Source: Gemmatimonadaceae bacterium (lineage in GTDB: Bacteria; Gemmatimonadota; Gemmatimonadetes; Gemmatimonadales; Gemmatimonadaceae). From it: a stretch of DNA of 64,000 nt. Both the position numbers and the translations under genes were made by a program. Where the stretch lies: positions 62,001 to 126,000 of the forward strand of contig JAIEMN010000004.1 in assembly GCA_019752115.1 (NCBI GenBank), given 5' to 3'. Under the pieces are notes generated by a model that did not search any database, was not told the DNA's origin, and saw only the letters and a program-made list of their open reading frames with translations. This document shows, in pieces, positions 1 through 8,295 of the stretch (its first letter is position 1; each line of letters begins with the position of its first letter).

Positions 1-1
1 T

Positions 2-478
2 GGCCTGCTGGCCCACGAAGTGAATGTGCTCCGCCACCTCATCACGAAGATCGACGACAGCTCGGTCAACTATCGCCCCACCGAAAAACAGCGCAGCTCG
101 ATCGAGCTGGTGCGCTATCTCGTGGTGCAGGGCCCGATCCTCGTGGGGGCCGTCAAGGCCGGCAAGTTCGACGGGGCCGCGTGGGGTGCCGCGCAGGCCG
201 AGGCCGATGCGCTCGATCTCGCCGGCCTGGATGCCAAGCTGGCCGGTCAGGCGGCGTGGTATGCCAACGAGATCGGCGCCATGAGCGACGACGACTTCCG
301 TGGCATCATTCAGCTCTTCGGCCCGCCGGGCTCGCGCGGCGCGCACATCGTGAGCATGATCCTCGGCAACTATGCCGCCTACCGCACGCAGCTGTTCTGC
401 TACCTCAAGCTGTGCGGCAAGACGGAACTCACCACGTCGAACCTGTGGCGCGGCATGGACGCGCCGGCGCAGGCGTAA
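2..478 (+). CDS. DinB-like protein, 5' end outside the window
   Basis: The reading frame is open from base 2 with residues GLLAHEV before the first possible start (GTG at 20), so the gene most likely begins upstream and only about 158 C-terminal residues are visible. The pattern (helical, HEVNVLRHL near the start, PTEKQRSS, then GNYAAYRTQLFCYLKL) resembles the DinB/YfiT four-helix fold, whose members often bind a metal and act as thiol-dependent transferases. No exact function can be given. The next gene starts 5 bp after the stop, so the two are probably co-transcribed. Confidence 0.6.
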   Translation, partial: GLLAHEVNVLRHLITKIDDSSVNYRPTEKQRSSIELVRYLVVQGPILVGAVKAGKFDGAAWGAAQAEADALDLAGLDAKLAGQAAWYANEIGAMSDDDFRGIIQLFGPPGSRGAHIVSMILGNYAAYRTQLFCYLKLCGKTELTTSNLWRGMDAPAQA

Positions 479-483
479 CGCGC

Positions 484-954
484 ATGGGTGCGCCGGCCAA
501 CTATCCCGACCTGTTCGACGCGCGCACCCTCGACGCGACGATCGCGCGCATCAATGCCCTCACACCGGCGTCGCAGCCGGTGTGGGGCAAGATGAACGCG
601 GCGCAGATGCTCGCGCACTGCTGCGTGACGTACGAAATGGTCTACACCGACAAGCATCCGCGCCCCAACCCGATCATGCGCTGGGTGCTGAAGAAGATCG
701 TGAAAGCCAAGGTGGTCGGGCCGGATCCCTACCCGAAGAACACGCCCACGGCGCCGGCGTTTCGCATCACCGACGCGCGTGAGTTCGACGCCGAGCGCGA
801 GCGTCTCATCGCGTACCTGCGGCGCGCGCAGCAGGACGGCCCACGGTTCTACGAGGGGCATCCGTCGCTGAGCTTTGGCCCGCTCACGGCGGCCGAGTGG
901 CGCGTGCTGTTCGGCAAGCACCTCGACCATCATCTGCAGCAGTTCGGCGTCTAG
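484..954 (+). CDS. DUF1569 domain protein
   Basis: This 156-residue protein has the pattern of the DUF1569 family: an N-terminal helix, then VWGKMNAAQMLAHC, and near the C-terminus LFGKHLDHHLQQFG. DUF1569 belongs to the DinB-like fold clan, and the conserved histidines (AHC, KHLDHH) are the kind that coordinate a metal there. It directly follows another DinB-like gene, so this is probably a two-gene unit of related fold. The physiological substrate is unknown. The ATG at 484 was chosen because it sits 5 bp after the previous stop and the family pattern begins soon after it. Confidence 0.72.
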   Translation: MGAPANYPDLFDARTLDATIARINALTPASQPVWGKMNAAQMLAHCCVTYEMVYTDKHPRPNPIMRWVLKKIVKAKVVGPDPYPKNTPTAPAFRITDAREFDAERERLIAYLRRAQQDGPRFYEGHPSLSFGPLTAAEWRVLFGKHLDHHLQQFGV

Positions 955-982
955 CGCAATTCGGCGTCGAGCGCGGCCTGGC

Positions 983-1375
983 TCAGGCGGCGGCCGCGAC
1001 GAGCCGCTGCTGACGCTGCCGGCGCCCGCGCAGCAGCCCCACACTCAGCGCAAGCACACCGAGGACCGCCGGGGCCACGGGCGGCTCCCCGCGGCGCAGG
1101 TGCGTCGCGGTCGCGCCGCCCATGAGGAGTGCGAGTCCAGTACCGGCCACGGGCGTGAGCACCGGAACGATCCCCGTGGCGGCGGGGAGGATCAGGCCGG
1201 CGGCGCCGAGGAGCTCCGCGCTGCCGATGGCGCGGATGTCGCCGTTGCTGAAATCCTGTGTCCACGCCATCTGGGGGTTGGCCCGCAGTGCATCGGGATT
1301 GGCGACCTTCATGCCGCCCGAGGCGGCAAAGGCGAGGGCGACGAGCGCCTGCAGGGTCCAGAGCAGCTTGTTCAT
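983..1375 (-). CDS. DoxX family membrane protein
   Basis: This 130-residue protein has four hydrophobic segments (about residues 4-20, 48-66, 70-88 and 98-116) and an N-terminal pattern LLWTLQALVALAFAASGGMKV typical of DoxX/DoxX-like proteins. Members are small inner-membrane proteins, some linked to thiol or oxidative stress, others uncharacterised. It is divergent from a MarR-family gene at 1489, and two near-palindromic 11-mers lie between them, so MarR control is likely. The C-terminus is basic and then Ala-rich (RGRRQRQQRLVAAAA), probably a cytoplasmic tail. Confidence 0.8.
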   Translation of the reverse strand: MNKLLWTLQALVALAFAASGGMKVANPDALRANPQMAWTQDFSNGDIRAIGSAELLGAAGLILPAATGIVPVLTPVAGTGLALLMGGATATHLRRGEPPVAPAVLGVLALSVGLLRGRRQRQQRLVAAAA

Positions 1376-1410
1376 GAGAGGTTCCGGTTGGAGGAATACC
1401 GTCAGCAGAA

Positions 1411-1437
1411 CTGATCGTCAGTACTACTGATCATCAG
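1411..1437. promoter_or_regulatory. Tandem near-palindromic operator between doxX-like and marR-like genes
   Basis: Two copies of CTGATCRTCAG lie at 1411-1421 and 1427-1437, 16 bp apart start to start. Each is a CTGA/TCAG inverted repeat around a 3-bp centre. MarR proteins usually bind such short palindromes in the divergent promoter they control. Inference: this is the binding site of the MarR protein encoded at 1489. Confidence 0.6.
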
Positions 1438-1448
1438 CTGAGGGTACT

Positions 1449-1454
1449 ATTATA
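1449..1454 (-). promoter_or_regulatory. Candidate -10 box for the DoxX gene
   Basis: A perfect TATAAT reads on the minus strand at 1454-1449. The nearest -35-like hexamer (TTGACG, 1474-1469) is only 14 bp away, a short spacer, so promoter strength is uncertain. The two operator copies would lie just downstream of transcription start for the DoxX gene. Confidence 0.35.
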
Positions 1455-1488
1455 CTCCAGAAGCCGCCCGTCAAGTCCATCTTTCGCC

Positions 1489-1986
1489 ATGCCCAAGAAG
1501 CGCCTCCCCACCGTGCCCGATCCGGACCAGCCGGCCCTCCCCAAGGCCGTGACCTCGAGCGTGGGGTTCCTCTGCGGTCAGGTCGCCGCGCTCTTTCGGG
1601 CGCGCTTCGAAGAGGACATGCGCGAGCACCGCCTGCACCCGCGGCAGTTCCTGATGCTCATGGTGCTGCGCGATGAAGGGACGATGCCGCAGCAAGCGGT
1701 CGGTCAGCGGCTCGGCATGGATCGCACGACCACGATGCAAGCCGCGCTCGGCCTCGCCGAGGCCGGCTACGTGGAGCGGCAGGACGATCCGGATGATCGT
1801 CGCGTCTATCAGCTCGCACTCACGCCCAATGGTCGCCGCCTCGTCGCCACGCTCGAGGGGCGCATGAAGCGCGTGGAGACGGAGCTGCTCGCGCCGCTCG
1901 CGGTACCGGAGCGCGCGGTGTTCGCGCAGCAGCTGCGCGCGGTACTCGCGGCGGCGGGTGAGGCGACGGACTGCACTGGCAGCTGA
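1489..1986 (+). CDS. MarR family transcriptional regulator
   Basis: This 165-residue protein has the MarR winged-helix layout: an N-terminal dimerisation helix, HTH around residues 60-90 (PQQAVGQRLGMDRTTTMQAA), and the wing with the typical DPDDRRVYQLALTPNG motif at about 103-118. MarR proteins are dimeric repressors that usually respond to phenolic or oxidant ligands. It is divergent from the DoxX gene and likely autoregulates through the CTGATCRTCAG sites. The N-terminal 15 residues are basic and Pro-rich and may be disordered. Confidence 0.88.
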   Translation: MPKKRLPTVPDPDQPALPKAVTSSVGFLCGQVAALFRARFEEDMREHRLHPRQFLMLMVLRDEGTMPQQAVGQRLGMDRTTTMQAALGLAEAGYVERQDDPDDRRVYQLALTPNGRRLVATLEGRMKRVETELLAPLAVPERAVFAQQLRAVLAAAGEATDCTGS

Positions 1987-2213
1987 GCTGCGACGTATGC
2001 GCAGAGGATTGCGCGGATTGTTTGGATAACCGGGATAACAGAAACAGCCCTGGTGGATCACGCGGATTAAGGGGATCACTCCGTCCCAATCCGATAAATC
2101 CCCAAGATCCCTGCATGCTGTTTCAGTGATCCGCGAAATCCTGCGCCTCCGCGAGATCCACCGCAGCCGCCAGATCCACCGCGGCCGCCAGATCCACGGC
2201 AGCCGATGCCAGG
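1987..2213. repeat. Extragenic GGAT/GATCC-word repeat region with an 18-bp tandem repeat
   Basis: This 227-bp gap lies between convergent genes. Its first part is built from reiterated words such as GCGGATT, GGATAAC, GGATCACGCGGATTA and GATCCGCGAAATCC, in both orientations. ACAGAAACAGC (2038-2048) and GCTGTTTCAGT (2117-2127) form an inverted repeat with one mismatch. From 2153 to 2206 an 18-bp unit (CAGATCCACCGCAGCCGC and close variants) occurs three times in tandem. No convincing gene is present. It resembles an extragenic palindromic/repeat element, but the family could not be named. Confidence 0.55.
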
Positions 2214-3065
2214 TCAGCGAACGGTCGTCTCAAGCCAGGCGAGAATCTCGGCCGGCAAGCGTGTGTGCAGTGCCGTGCGATCAAACCCCGGCGGGTCCTG
2301 CGACGGCGGAAAGTCGGGGCGACGCAGTGCGTCGGGGAATGGCGTCAGAAAGGCGAAGTGCCCACCACCGGCGACCTCGCGCATGTCGCACGGCGTGTCG
2401 GGCGGCAGGTGCGCGAGCACTGCGCGCACCCGCGTCGGCGGCGTGACCGGATCGTGCTCGGCGACATACACCAGCAGCGGCGTGCGGACGCGCGCGAGTG
2501 CGTCGGGCGCCATGAACCAGTCCGTGGCCGGCGCCAGCAGCACGGCGGCGCGGACGCGGGGGTCGTGCTGCACGTCGAGCGGCACGCGCGCCATGCTCCA
2601 CGGCTGCCCGCCCACCATCGTGAGGGCGGTGAGGCCCCCCATCGAGTGGCCGATCGCGGCGATGCGGGCCCGATCGACGTGCGCACCGAGCGCCTCGTGC
2701 GCGATGACCGCATCGAGCGCCAGCGACGCATGCCGCGCGCGGCGTGCCGCGGCGAGGTCGGTGTTCACCAGCGAGCGATCATTGCGATTGTCCCCGGGAT
2801 GCTCGGGACAGACCACGATCCAGCCGTGCGCCGCGAGATGGGTCGCGATCGAGCGATAGAGCAGATGCGAGCCACCGCCGCCGTGCGACACGACCGCGAG
2901 CGGATGGATGCCGGCAGCGATGGGTGCATCGCGCGTGGCCTCGAACACATAAGGGCCGAGCATTGTGCCGGCCGATGTATCTGGGGTGGGATAGCACACG
3001 ACGGCGGGATACTCGAGCCCGAGCTCGACGTCGTGCACCGTGATCGACCGCAGGCCAGCCGTCAC
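2214..3065 (-). CDS. Alpha/beta hydrolase, dienelactone hydrolase / PAF-acetylhydrolase-like
   Basis: This 283-residue protein has the alpha/beta-hydrolase core: VVSHGGGGSHLLYR as oxyanion region, the nucleophile elbow GHSMGG, the acid region VYVAEHDPVTPP and a C-terminal GGGHFAFL histidine. It probably hydrolyses an ester or lactone. The frame is open further upstream (to 3137), but the GTG at 3065 lies 2 bp after the stop of the preceding gene and just before the conserved region, so translational coupling from it is favoured. No signal peptide is visible with this start. It appears to be the last gene of the operon. Confidence 0.75.
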   Translation of the reverse strand: MTAGLRSITVHDVELGLEYPAVVCYPTPDTSAGTMLGPYVFEATRDAPIAAGIHPLAVVSHGGGGSHLLYRSIATHLAAHGWIVVCPEHPGDNRNDRSLVNTDLAAARRARHASLALDAVIAHEALGAHVDRARIAAIGHSMGGLTALTMVGGQPWSMARVPLDVQHDPRVRAAVLLAPATDWFMAPDALARVRTPLLVYVAEHDPVTPPTRVRAVLAHLPPDTPCDMREVAGGGHFAFLTPFPDALRRPDFPPSQDPPGFDRTALHTRLPAEILAWLETTVR

Positions 3066-3067
3066 GG

Positions 3068-4798
3068 TCAGGGGGGCCCCATCGGCACACACCCGCCGAT
3101 GCTCTTGAGTTCGGGATCGGTTCGCCGCGCGACCCACTTGCCATTCTGGCGACGGACCTCGGTCACCACCATCACGTCGTAGCGCAGGCGGCAGCGGTTG
3201 CCATTCGCGGTGAACGGCGTGCTCCAGCGCACGCGCGTCGTCACGAGAGCGGGCTCACCCGGCGACGCAAGATCGCGTGTGAGCTGCTGCAGAGCGATCG
3301 TCACCGTATCGTCGCCCATGCGGCTACTGCTCGCGATCGGGAGGTTGCGCCGCACCATGGCGCGATGCAGCGGCGCCGCCACCAGCTGGCTCGTGACCGA
3401 GTCCAGCAACGTCAGCATGGTGGTCAGCCGCGGCACGTGCGCCGCCGTCTCGGCCTTGAGGACGGCCCCCATGATCTCGGCGGTGTCGGCGGCCAGCGCT
3501 TCCGCGGTGTTCATGCGGAGCACCCCACACTTCGCCGCCGTGGGGCCGTACCGACGCGCGATCGAGGGCGGCACCAGGGTGGCCGACGCAATCGCGTCGC
3601 TCAGGGTCGCCGGAATGGTCGCCGATTCATAGCGTCCGAGGTACACATCATCCAGAATCGCGATGGTGTTGGGTGCGATTTTGGTGACCGGTCGCTCGAT
3701 CAGCAGTTGCGTCTTTGCCGCTTCCGCGACGGAGTCGGCCCCGCACGACGCCGGTGGCTTGGCCGTCACCAAGGTCACGAAGTCGGCGATCGTGCGCACG
3801 AGTCCCGGCGCCAACGGTTCGTTGGGATCGCGCCACGCCGCTTCCTGCTGGGCGAGTTCGCTGCCGCCCCGTTTGAGCGTATGCGTCATGCTGTCCACCG
3901 AGGCGCGCAGACAGAGCGGCTGCGCCTTGGCCAGCGTATCCGCTTCTGCGGCCGTCTGCTGCAGATCGTGAACACCATGCACGAGCAGACACGGGGCCAG
4001 GATGCGGCTCATCTCCGCGGCGGGATGATAGCGCATCCACGAGATGAGATACGGCTGCAGCGTGGGGCGAAAGAGCCCCGCGAGCTGAAAGGGCACCGCA
4101 TCGACGATACTGTCGGCGCGCATGGCGCGAATGAGCGTATCGATGCGGGCGGCCACATCGGCCGGCTGCCCCGGCAGGAGCTGTTCGCGCAACAGTTCAT
4201 CGGCCTGACGCGACGGCCCGCCGATGAAGATGTAGGCATCGGCCGGTACGCCACGCTGCGACACGGCCGCCACGAGCGCCCCCTCGTCGTGTCCGAGCAC
4301 CACCACGGGCGCCATCGTCCGGCGGCGAAGCTCGTAGATCCACGCGCCCACATCGAGACTGAAGACGTCGAAGACGGTCTGATGCTCGGGGAGCGTGGCC
4401 GGGGCATTGGCGCCGACGCCGCGCTTGTCGTAGCGCAACGACGCGATCCCCCGTGTGGCGAGTGATTCGGCCAGCTGCCGGAACGCATCGGTGCGCAGGG
4501 GCGCCCCCGCCAGATTCCCGTTCCGATCGACCGGACCGGCGCCACCGACAAAGAGCACGATTGGCGGTTTGGAGACCCCGCGTGGCGTCAGCAGGGTGCC
4601 CACCATGCGGGCCGGATCACGCGTGACCTTGATCTCACTCGTGTCGAACGCGAACGGCGTATTCGGCTGCAATCGGACCACCTGCGCCGGGAGCAACCCC
4701 GCAACGCCGGCGAGCGCAACGAGGCCGAGTAACCCGGCACGCACCGCCACGCGCCAACGCGGCACCAGCGCAATCCATATAGGCAACAGAGCGACCAT
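3068..4798 (-). CDS. Exported alpha/beta hydrolase with Asp at the nucleophile position, plus C-terminal domain
   Basis: This 576-residue protein has an N-terminal hydrophobic anchor or signal (about residues 1-40) and an alpha/beta-hydrolase domain at about 60-350. LFVGGAGPVDRNG and RYDKRGVGAN are the patterns of S9-type esterases, which normally carry GHSEG at the elbow. Here the elbow reads GHDEGA, with Asp171 (codon GAC) in place of Ser. The later acid (HGVHDLQ) and base (SMTHTLK) motifs remain. The last 200 residues have no recognised family and contain paired Cys (AAKCGVL, NRCRL, GGCVP). ATG at 4798 is chosen over TTG at 4804. It runs straight into the next hydrolase gene. Confidence 0.65.
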   Translation of the reverse strand: MVALLPIWIALVPRWRVAVRAGLLGLVALAGVAGLLPAQVVRLQPNTPFAFDTSEIKVTRDPARMVGTLLTPRGVSKPPIVLFVGGAGPVDRNGNLAGAPLRTDAFRQLAESLATRGIASLRYDKRGVGANAPATLPEHQTVFDVFSLDVGAWIYELRRRTMAPVVVLGHDEGALVAAVSQRGVPADAYIFIGGPSRQADELLREQLLPGQPADVAARIDTLIRAMRADSIVDAVPFQLAGLFRPTLQPYLISWMRYHPAAEMSRILAPCLLVHGVHDLQQTAAEADTLAKAQPLCLRASVDSMTHTLKRGGSELAQQEAAWRDPNEPLAPGLVRTIADFVTLVTAKPPASCGADSVAEAAKTQLLIERPVTKIAPNTIAILDDVYLGRYESATIPATLSDAIASATLVPPSIARRYGPTAAKCGVLRMNTAEALAADTAEIMGAVLKAETAAHVPRLTTMLTLLDSVTSQLVAAPLHRAMVRRNLPIASSSRMGDDTVTIALQQLTRDLASPGEPALVTTRVRWSTPFTANGNRCRLRYDVMVVTEVRRQNGKWVARRTDPELKSIGGCVPMGPP

Positions 4799-4941
4799 CC
4801 CCAAGAATGAACCCGCGCGGCAGAAGTGGCGAGCGCCGCCGTTGCCGCCATCGCGAGCGCGGGCGCCGCCCCGGGGATGACAGGGCGAACCGGCGACAGC
4901 GTTGCCGCACGGGCGCCGTGGACTGCGCGAACCGGCGCGCC

Positions 4942-5241
4942 TTAGCGCGGATACACCGTCACCGGGCCGGTCGCGCCGTCCAGCACCCCGGGGAGTTCCC
5001 GCACCGACGGAAACCCGTCGAGCACATCGGCGCCGTGATCCATGAGATCGTCCCAGCCGGGGGCGTCGTCGTGCGCGGTGAACGTTTTGCCGTTCTTGAG
5101 CTGCAGCCGCAGGGTGATGACGAAGCCCTCGCGCTGCAGTTCAGCGCGGACCACATCCTCCCATTGCCCCGAGGCGATGGGACGCGTGCCCTTGAGCAGG
5201 CTGAAGTCGACGTCGGTGGCGACGAGGAGTTCGGGGAGCAT
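4942..5241 (-). CDS. Small hypothetical protein
   Basis: The coding frame starts at ATG 5241 and encodes 99 residues without a signal peptide or TM segment. It has mixed alpha/beta character: LVATDVDFSLL, an amphipathic stretch LQREGFVITLRLQLKNGKTFTAHDD, and a C-terminal GATGPVTVYPR. The frame is open upstream to 5697, but that stretch is antisense to the barrel gene and low in family-like character. No family recognised. It lies between an outer-membrane protein gene and a hydrolase gene on the same strand. Confidence 0.5.
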   Translation of the reverse strand: MLPELLVATDVDFSLLKGTRPIASGQWEDVVRAELQREGFVITLRLQLKNGKTFTAHDDAPGWDDLMDHGADVLDGFPSVRELPGVLDGATGPVTVYPR

Positions 5242-5354
5242 ACGAAGCGGGGTGCGGGGCTCGGTCGGTGTCCCCGCGAACGTACGCCGCGGAACGCCCC
5301 GCCACAATTCCGTGACGGGGCGCCGCGGGCGGGCGCCAAGCCGGCGCCGTGCCC

Positions 5355-6755
5355 TTAGAAGAACATGAACGCGAACCGGCCGCCGCTGGCCCCGAGGCTG
5401 CTGAAGCGCTGGTTCACGATGGTGTTGTAGATCGAGCCGAAGGTGTAGCGGATGCCGATGTTCGTGGTGATGCGGAACCCGGTCTGAAGCGCCTGCCGCT
5501 GCAGCAGGATCTCCTCTTCGGTGTTGCCGGCGCGCGGCAGGTAGATCTGGTCGTTCACGCGCGCCGCCGAGCCACCCACGTTGAGCGAGAAACCGCGCCC
5601 GAGGCGGAGGTCCACATTGCCGCTCAGCGTGAGCGCGTGGCGGTTGAAGTCGTGGAGATAGTTGAGCCAGTCGAGCGACACATTGCTCGAGCCCCACGAC
5701 TGACGCGCCACATACGACGCGGTCAGCTGCTGACTGACCCGCAGCTCGTGGTCCTTGTCGAAGACCGTCGTGCGCTGATAGTCGTAGTAGTTGGGCCCGA
5801 CGTTGTAGAGGAACGTGAGCTGCCGGCGCGTCTGCTCGGTCCAGGGGAAGACGTTGTACTCCACCGCCGGCTGCGCGCGCAGCGCCAGATCCTGGTTCAG
5901 GAAGTCGGAGTACCCCGCGCCGAGCTTGAGACCGGCCGACCAGTGCGTATTGAGCGAGCGCACGATGAGCGAGTTCGCGTTGTACGTGCGCTGCTCATTC
6001 GTGACCGTGAACGCCGGACGCGTCCGCGACGCGGGAATCTCGAAGCGCTGCGCGTTCACATTCCCGCTCACCGACACGTTGAGCTTCCACTGCTCGGTGG
6101 CGCGGTTCGCCGAGAGGGCGAGCGAGCCGTTGATGGAGCGCTGCTGCTCCTCCGCACGAATGAAGGCGTTGAAGTTCGTGGTGTACGTCCAGAGGTTCCA
6201 CTTGTCCTTCAGATTCGCGGCGGTGGCCTGTTGCTGCTGCGCCCCGAACGGCGGGATGTAGGCGAGCTGAATGCGCGAGGCGATAGGCGACTTCGCGACA
6301 TAGCGCGCGAGCCCGATCTTGAAGGTGCGCGCGAGCTCGCGCCGAATACGATCGTCGGGATCGTTCGGGAGCGTGTTCAACACCAGCGTGTCGGCCATCC
6401 CCTCGAAGCGACGGCGGCCGATGAAGGTGATCGTGTTCTCGTTGCCACCGCCGCCATTCTGCAGGCCGGAGACGAGGATCTGCACGTCGGCATCGAAGCG
6501 ATCGCGCATCCAGTTCACGAAGTTCACATCGGTGACGATGAAGTCGCGGTCGCAGCCGCGAATGCGCCCCTGGCAGTCGAGGAAGACGCGGATGGCCTGG
6601 GACTGCAGCGTCAGCGAATCGGGCGCCGCCGGACGTGCGGCGGCCGAGAGACCAGCCGGCGGACCGGCCGGGCGGCCCTGCGCCATGGCGGCGCTGGACA
6701 CGCACAACAGAAGGGTCGCAGCTGTCGCCGCGACCCGAAAATGGGCACTGGACAT
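5355..6755 (-). CDS. Putative outer-membrane beta-barrel protein
   Basis: This 466-residue protein has a clear signal peptide (FRVAATAATLLLCVSSAAMAQ) followed by a Pro/Ala-rich linker, then a soluble N-terminal region with two Cys (VFLDCQGRIRGCDRDFI) and the phrase FVNWMRDRFDADVQILV. From about residue 150 the sequence alternates polar and aromatic residues in strand-like segments of 8-12 residues and ends in FAFMFF, the aromatic C-terminus that BAM recognises on outer-membrane barrels. Substrate unknown. ATG at 6755 is the first Met before the signal peptide. No Shine-Dalgarno is obvious. Confidence 0.6.
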   Translation of the reverse strand: MSSAHFRVAATAATLLLCVSSAAMAQGRPAGPPAGLSAAARPAAPDSLTLQSQAIRVFLDCQGRIRGCDRDFIVTDVNFVNWMRDRFDADVQILVSGLQNGGGGNENTITFIGRRRFEGMADTLVLNTLPNDPDDRIRRELARTFKIGLARYVAKSPIASRIQLAYIPPFGAQQQQATAANLKDKWNLWTYTTNFNAFIRAEEQQRSINGSLALSANRATEQWKLNVSVSGNVNAQRFEIPASRTRPAFTVTNEQRTYNANSLIVRSLNTHWSAGLKLGAGYSDFLNQDLALRAQPAVEYNVFPWTEQTRRQLTFLYNVGPNYYDYQRTTVFDKDHELRVSQQLTASYVARQSWGSSNVSLDWLNYLHDFNRHALTLSGNVDLRLGRGFSLNVGGSAARVNDQIYLPRAGNTEEEILLQRQALQTGFRITTNIGIRYTFGSIYNTIVNQRFSSLGASGGRFAFMFF

Positions 6756-6888
6756 GAACACACGGTCAGGGCCCGGCGCCGAACCGCGCGCCCGGCCGGT
6801 GGGGCGGGATGGTCGAACCTTGGCCAGCATCGGCCGCCCCAATAATGCCGAATTCCTTTGTCGGATTGCACTGCCCGCCAGGCCCGGC

Positions 6889-8295
6889 CTACAGCTGGCC
6901 GGTGCTTCCCCAGCGTTCGAGGCGGGCCAGATAGGCGGGATCGGCGAAGCGCCCGGGGGCGACGGCCGCGGCGTAGGGCGGTGATGGCACCCCCAGGATG
7001 GCATCGGCGACGATCTCCGCACAGGCCGGTGCGGCCATGAGCCCAAAGCCACTGAAGCCGGCGCAGACAAAGGCCCCGCGGGCCCCCGACGCCCCGACCA
7101 GCGGGCGATTCTCGACCGTCTTCGTGTAGTAGCCGCCGTCCACGTAGTTGTGCGGCAAGCGGTCGAGATAACGCGCGAGGCCGGGGGCGAGGCGCGTCAT
7201 CCCGCGCAGCACCACTTCGGGATAGAACGGATCATCAGGGAGCGGATACTCGGGCGCGTCGAAGCGATGCGCGCTGTGATAATCCCAGAGCATCAGCACC
7301 GTGGTGCTCGCGCCGTACCCTTCGGGACGCAGGTGAATCCCGGCCGGGAGTGGCTCGGTGAGCCACCGCGTGCTGTCATCGGCCGCGAGCTCGGCGCGCT
7401 CGTCGTCGCTCCACTCGAGCGGCTGGGGATCATCCAGAATCACGAGCCCGGTGCCGCGATCGACGGCGCCGTGCGGATCTTCGATGCTCACCTTGTAGTG
7501 CGCCTCGGAGAAGAGCGGCAGGGTCTGCCCGGCGAGTGCGCCCACCGCTTTGGCAAACGGGCCGGCGCAGTTCACGAACGTGGGCGTCACGATATCGTGC
7601 GCGGTGCCGTCGCTCGCGAGCACCTGCACGCCAGCCACCGCACCGTTCGCAGTGTGCACCGCCGCAACGCGCCCGCTGACCAGCACCGCGCCGCGCGCCT
7701 TCGCGTCCTCGAGCAGATACGCACCCAGTTGCTGCCCGCTGAACCACCCGCAGCGCCGCGCATGCAGCACCGCCACCAGATCCGTCGCGAGCCAGGGGAA
7801 CTGCGCGCGAATGACATCGGTGCCGAGAAAGAGGTCGGCCCCCGTGGGATGATCACGCCACCCCGTGGTCGCGCTTGGGGCGTACGCCGCGAGTTCCTCA
7901 CGGGAACGGTAGACGCGCACCGGCCCGGCGCCCTGCGCACTGGCAAGCGCCGCCTCGGCTTCGAACTGCGCCGCGCGCTCAGCCCGCGCCGTGCAGTAGA
8001 AGTAGCCGCGGCGATTGAGGAGGAACCGATTGTGGCTCGCGTCGGCCCACTGCTCGAGCCGGTCGATGGCGCGGTTCATCAGCTGCACCATGGCGTCGTC
8101 GGGACCGGGCCACCAGTTACGATAGGCCTCGGTGCTCTTGTCGCTTGTGAGCGTGAGCGGCGCGCGGTCATCCACGAGCACGACGCGGGTGAGCCCGCGT
8201 CGCGTGAGCTCCTGCGCCACCGCCACGCCGGCGATCCCGGCACCGCAGATCACGGCGTCGGCCGTCGTCGGCCTCATCGTCTGCACGGTTGTCAC
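6889..8295 (-). CDS. FAD-dependent oxidoreductase (DAO / sarcosine oxidase-like)
   Basis: This 468-residue protein has the N-terminal Rossmann FAD motif (AVICGAGIAGVAVAQEL), followed by the acidic residue LVDD that binds the FAD ribose, and a C-terminal FAD-contact region (FVCAGFSGFGLMAAPACAE). This is the layout of the D-amino-acid/sarcosine oxidase (DAO) superfamily, which oxidises secondary or primary amines to imines. No covalent-FAD motif is evident. It starts with GTG overlapping the TGA of the SDR gene (GTGA), so it is translationally coupled and is the last gene of a five-gene operon. The substrate cannot be read from sequence. Confidence 0.8.
   Translation of the reverse strand: MTTVQTMRPTTADAVICGAGIAGVAVAQELTRRGLTRVVLVDDRAPLTLTSDKSTEAYRNWWPGPDDAMVQLMNRAIDRLEQWADASHNRFLLNRRGYFYCTARAERAAQFEAEAALASAQGAGPVRVYRSREELAAYAPSATTGWRDHPTGADLFLGTDVIRAQFPWLATDLVAVLHARRCGWFSGQQLGAYLLEDAKARGAVLVSGRVAAVHTANGAVAGVQVLASDGTAHDIVTPTFVNCAGPFAKAVGALAGQTLPLFSEAHYKVSIEDPHGAVDRGTGLVILDDPQPLEWSDDERAELAADDSTRWLTEPLPAGIHLRPEGYGASTTVLMLWDYHSAHRFDAPEYPLPDDPFYPEVVLRGMTRLAPGLARYLDRLPHNYVDGGYYTKTVENRPLVGASGARGAFVCAGFSGFGLMAAPACAEIVADAILGVPSPPYAAAVAPGRFADPAYLARLERWGSTGQL

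Noticed and set aside
5242-5697. 251-residue extension of the small hypothetical gene at 4942
   Set aside because: The extra part is Arg/His-rich and antisense to the barrel gene; only the part from ATG 5241 looks protein-like.
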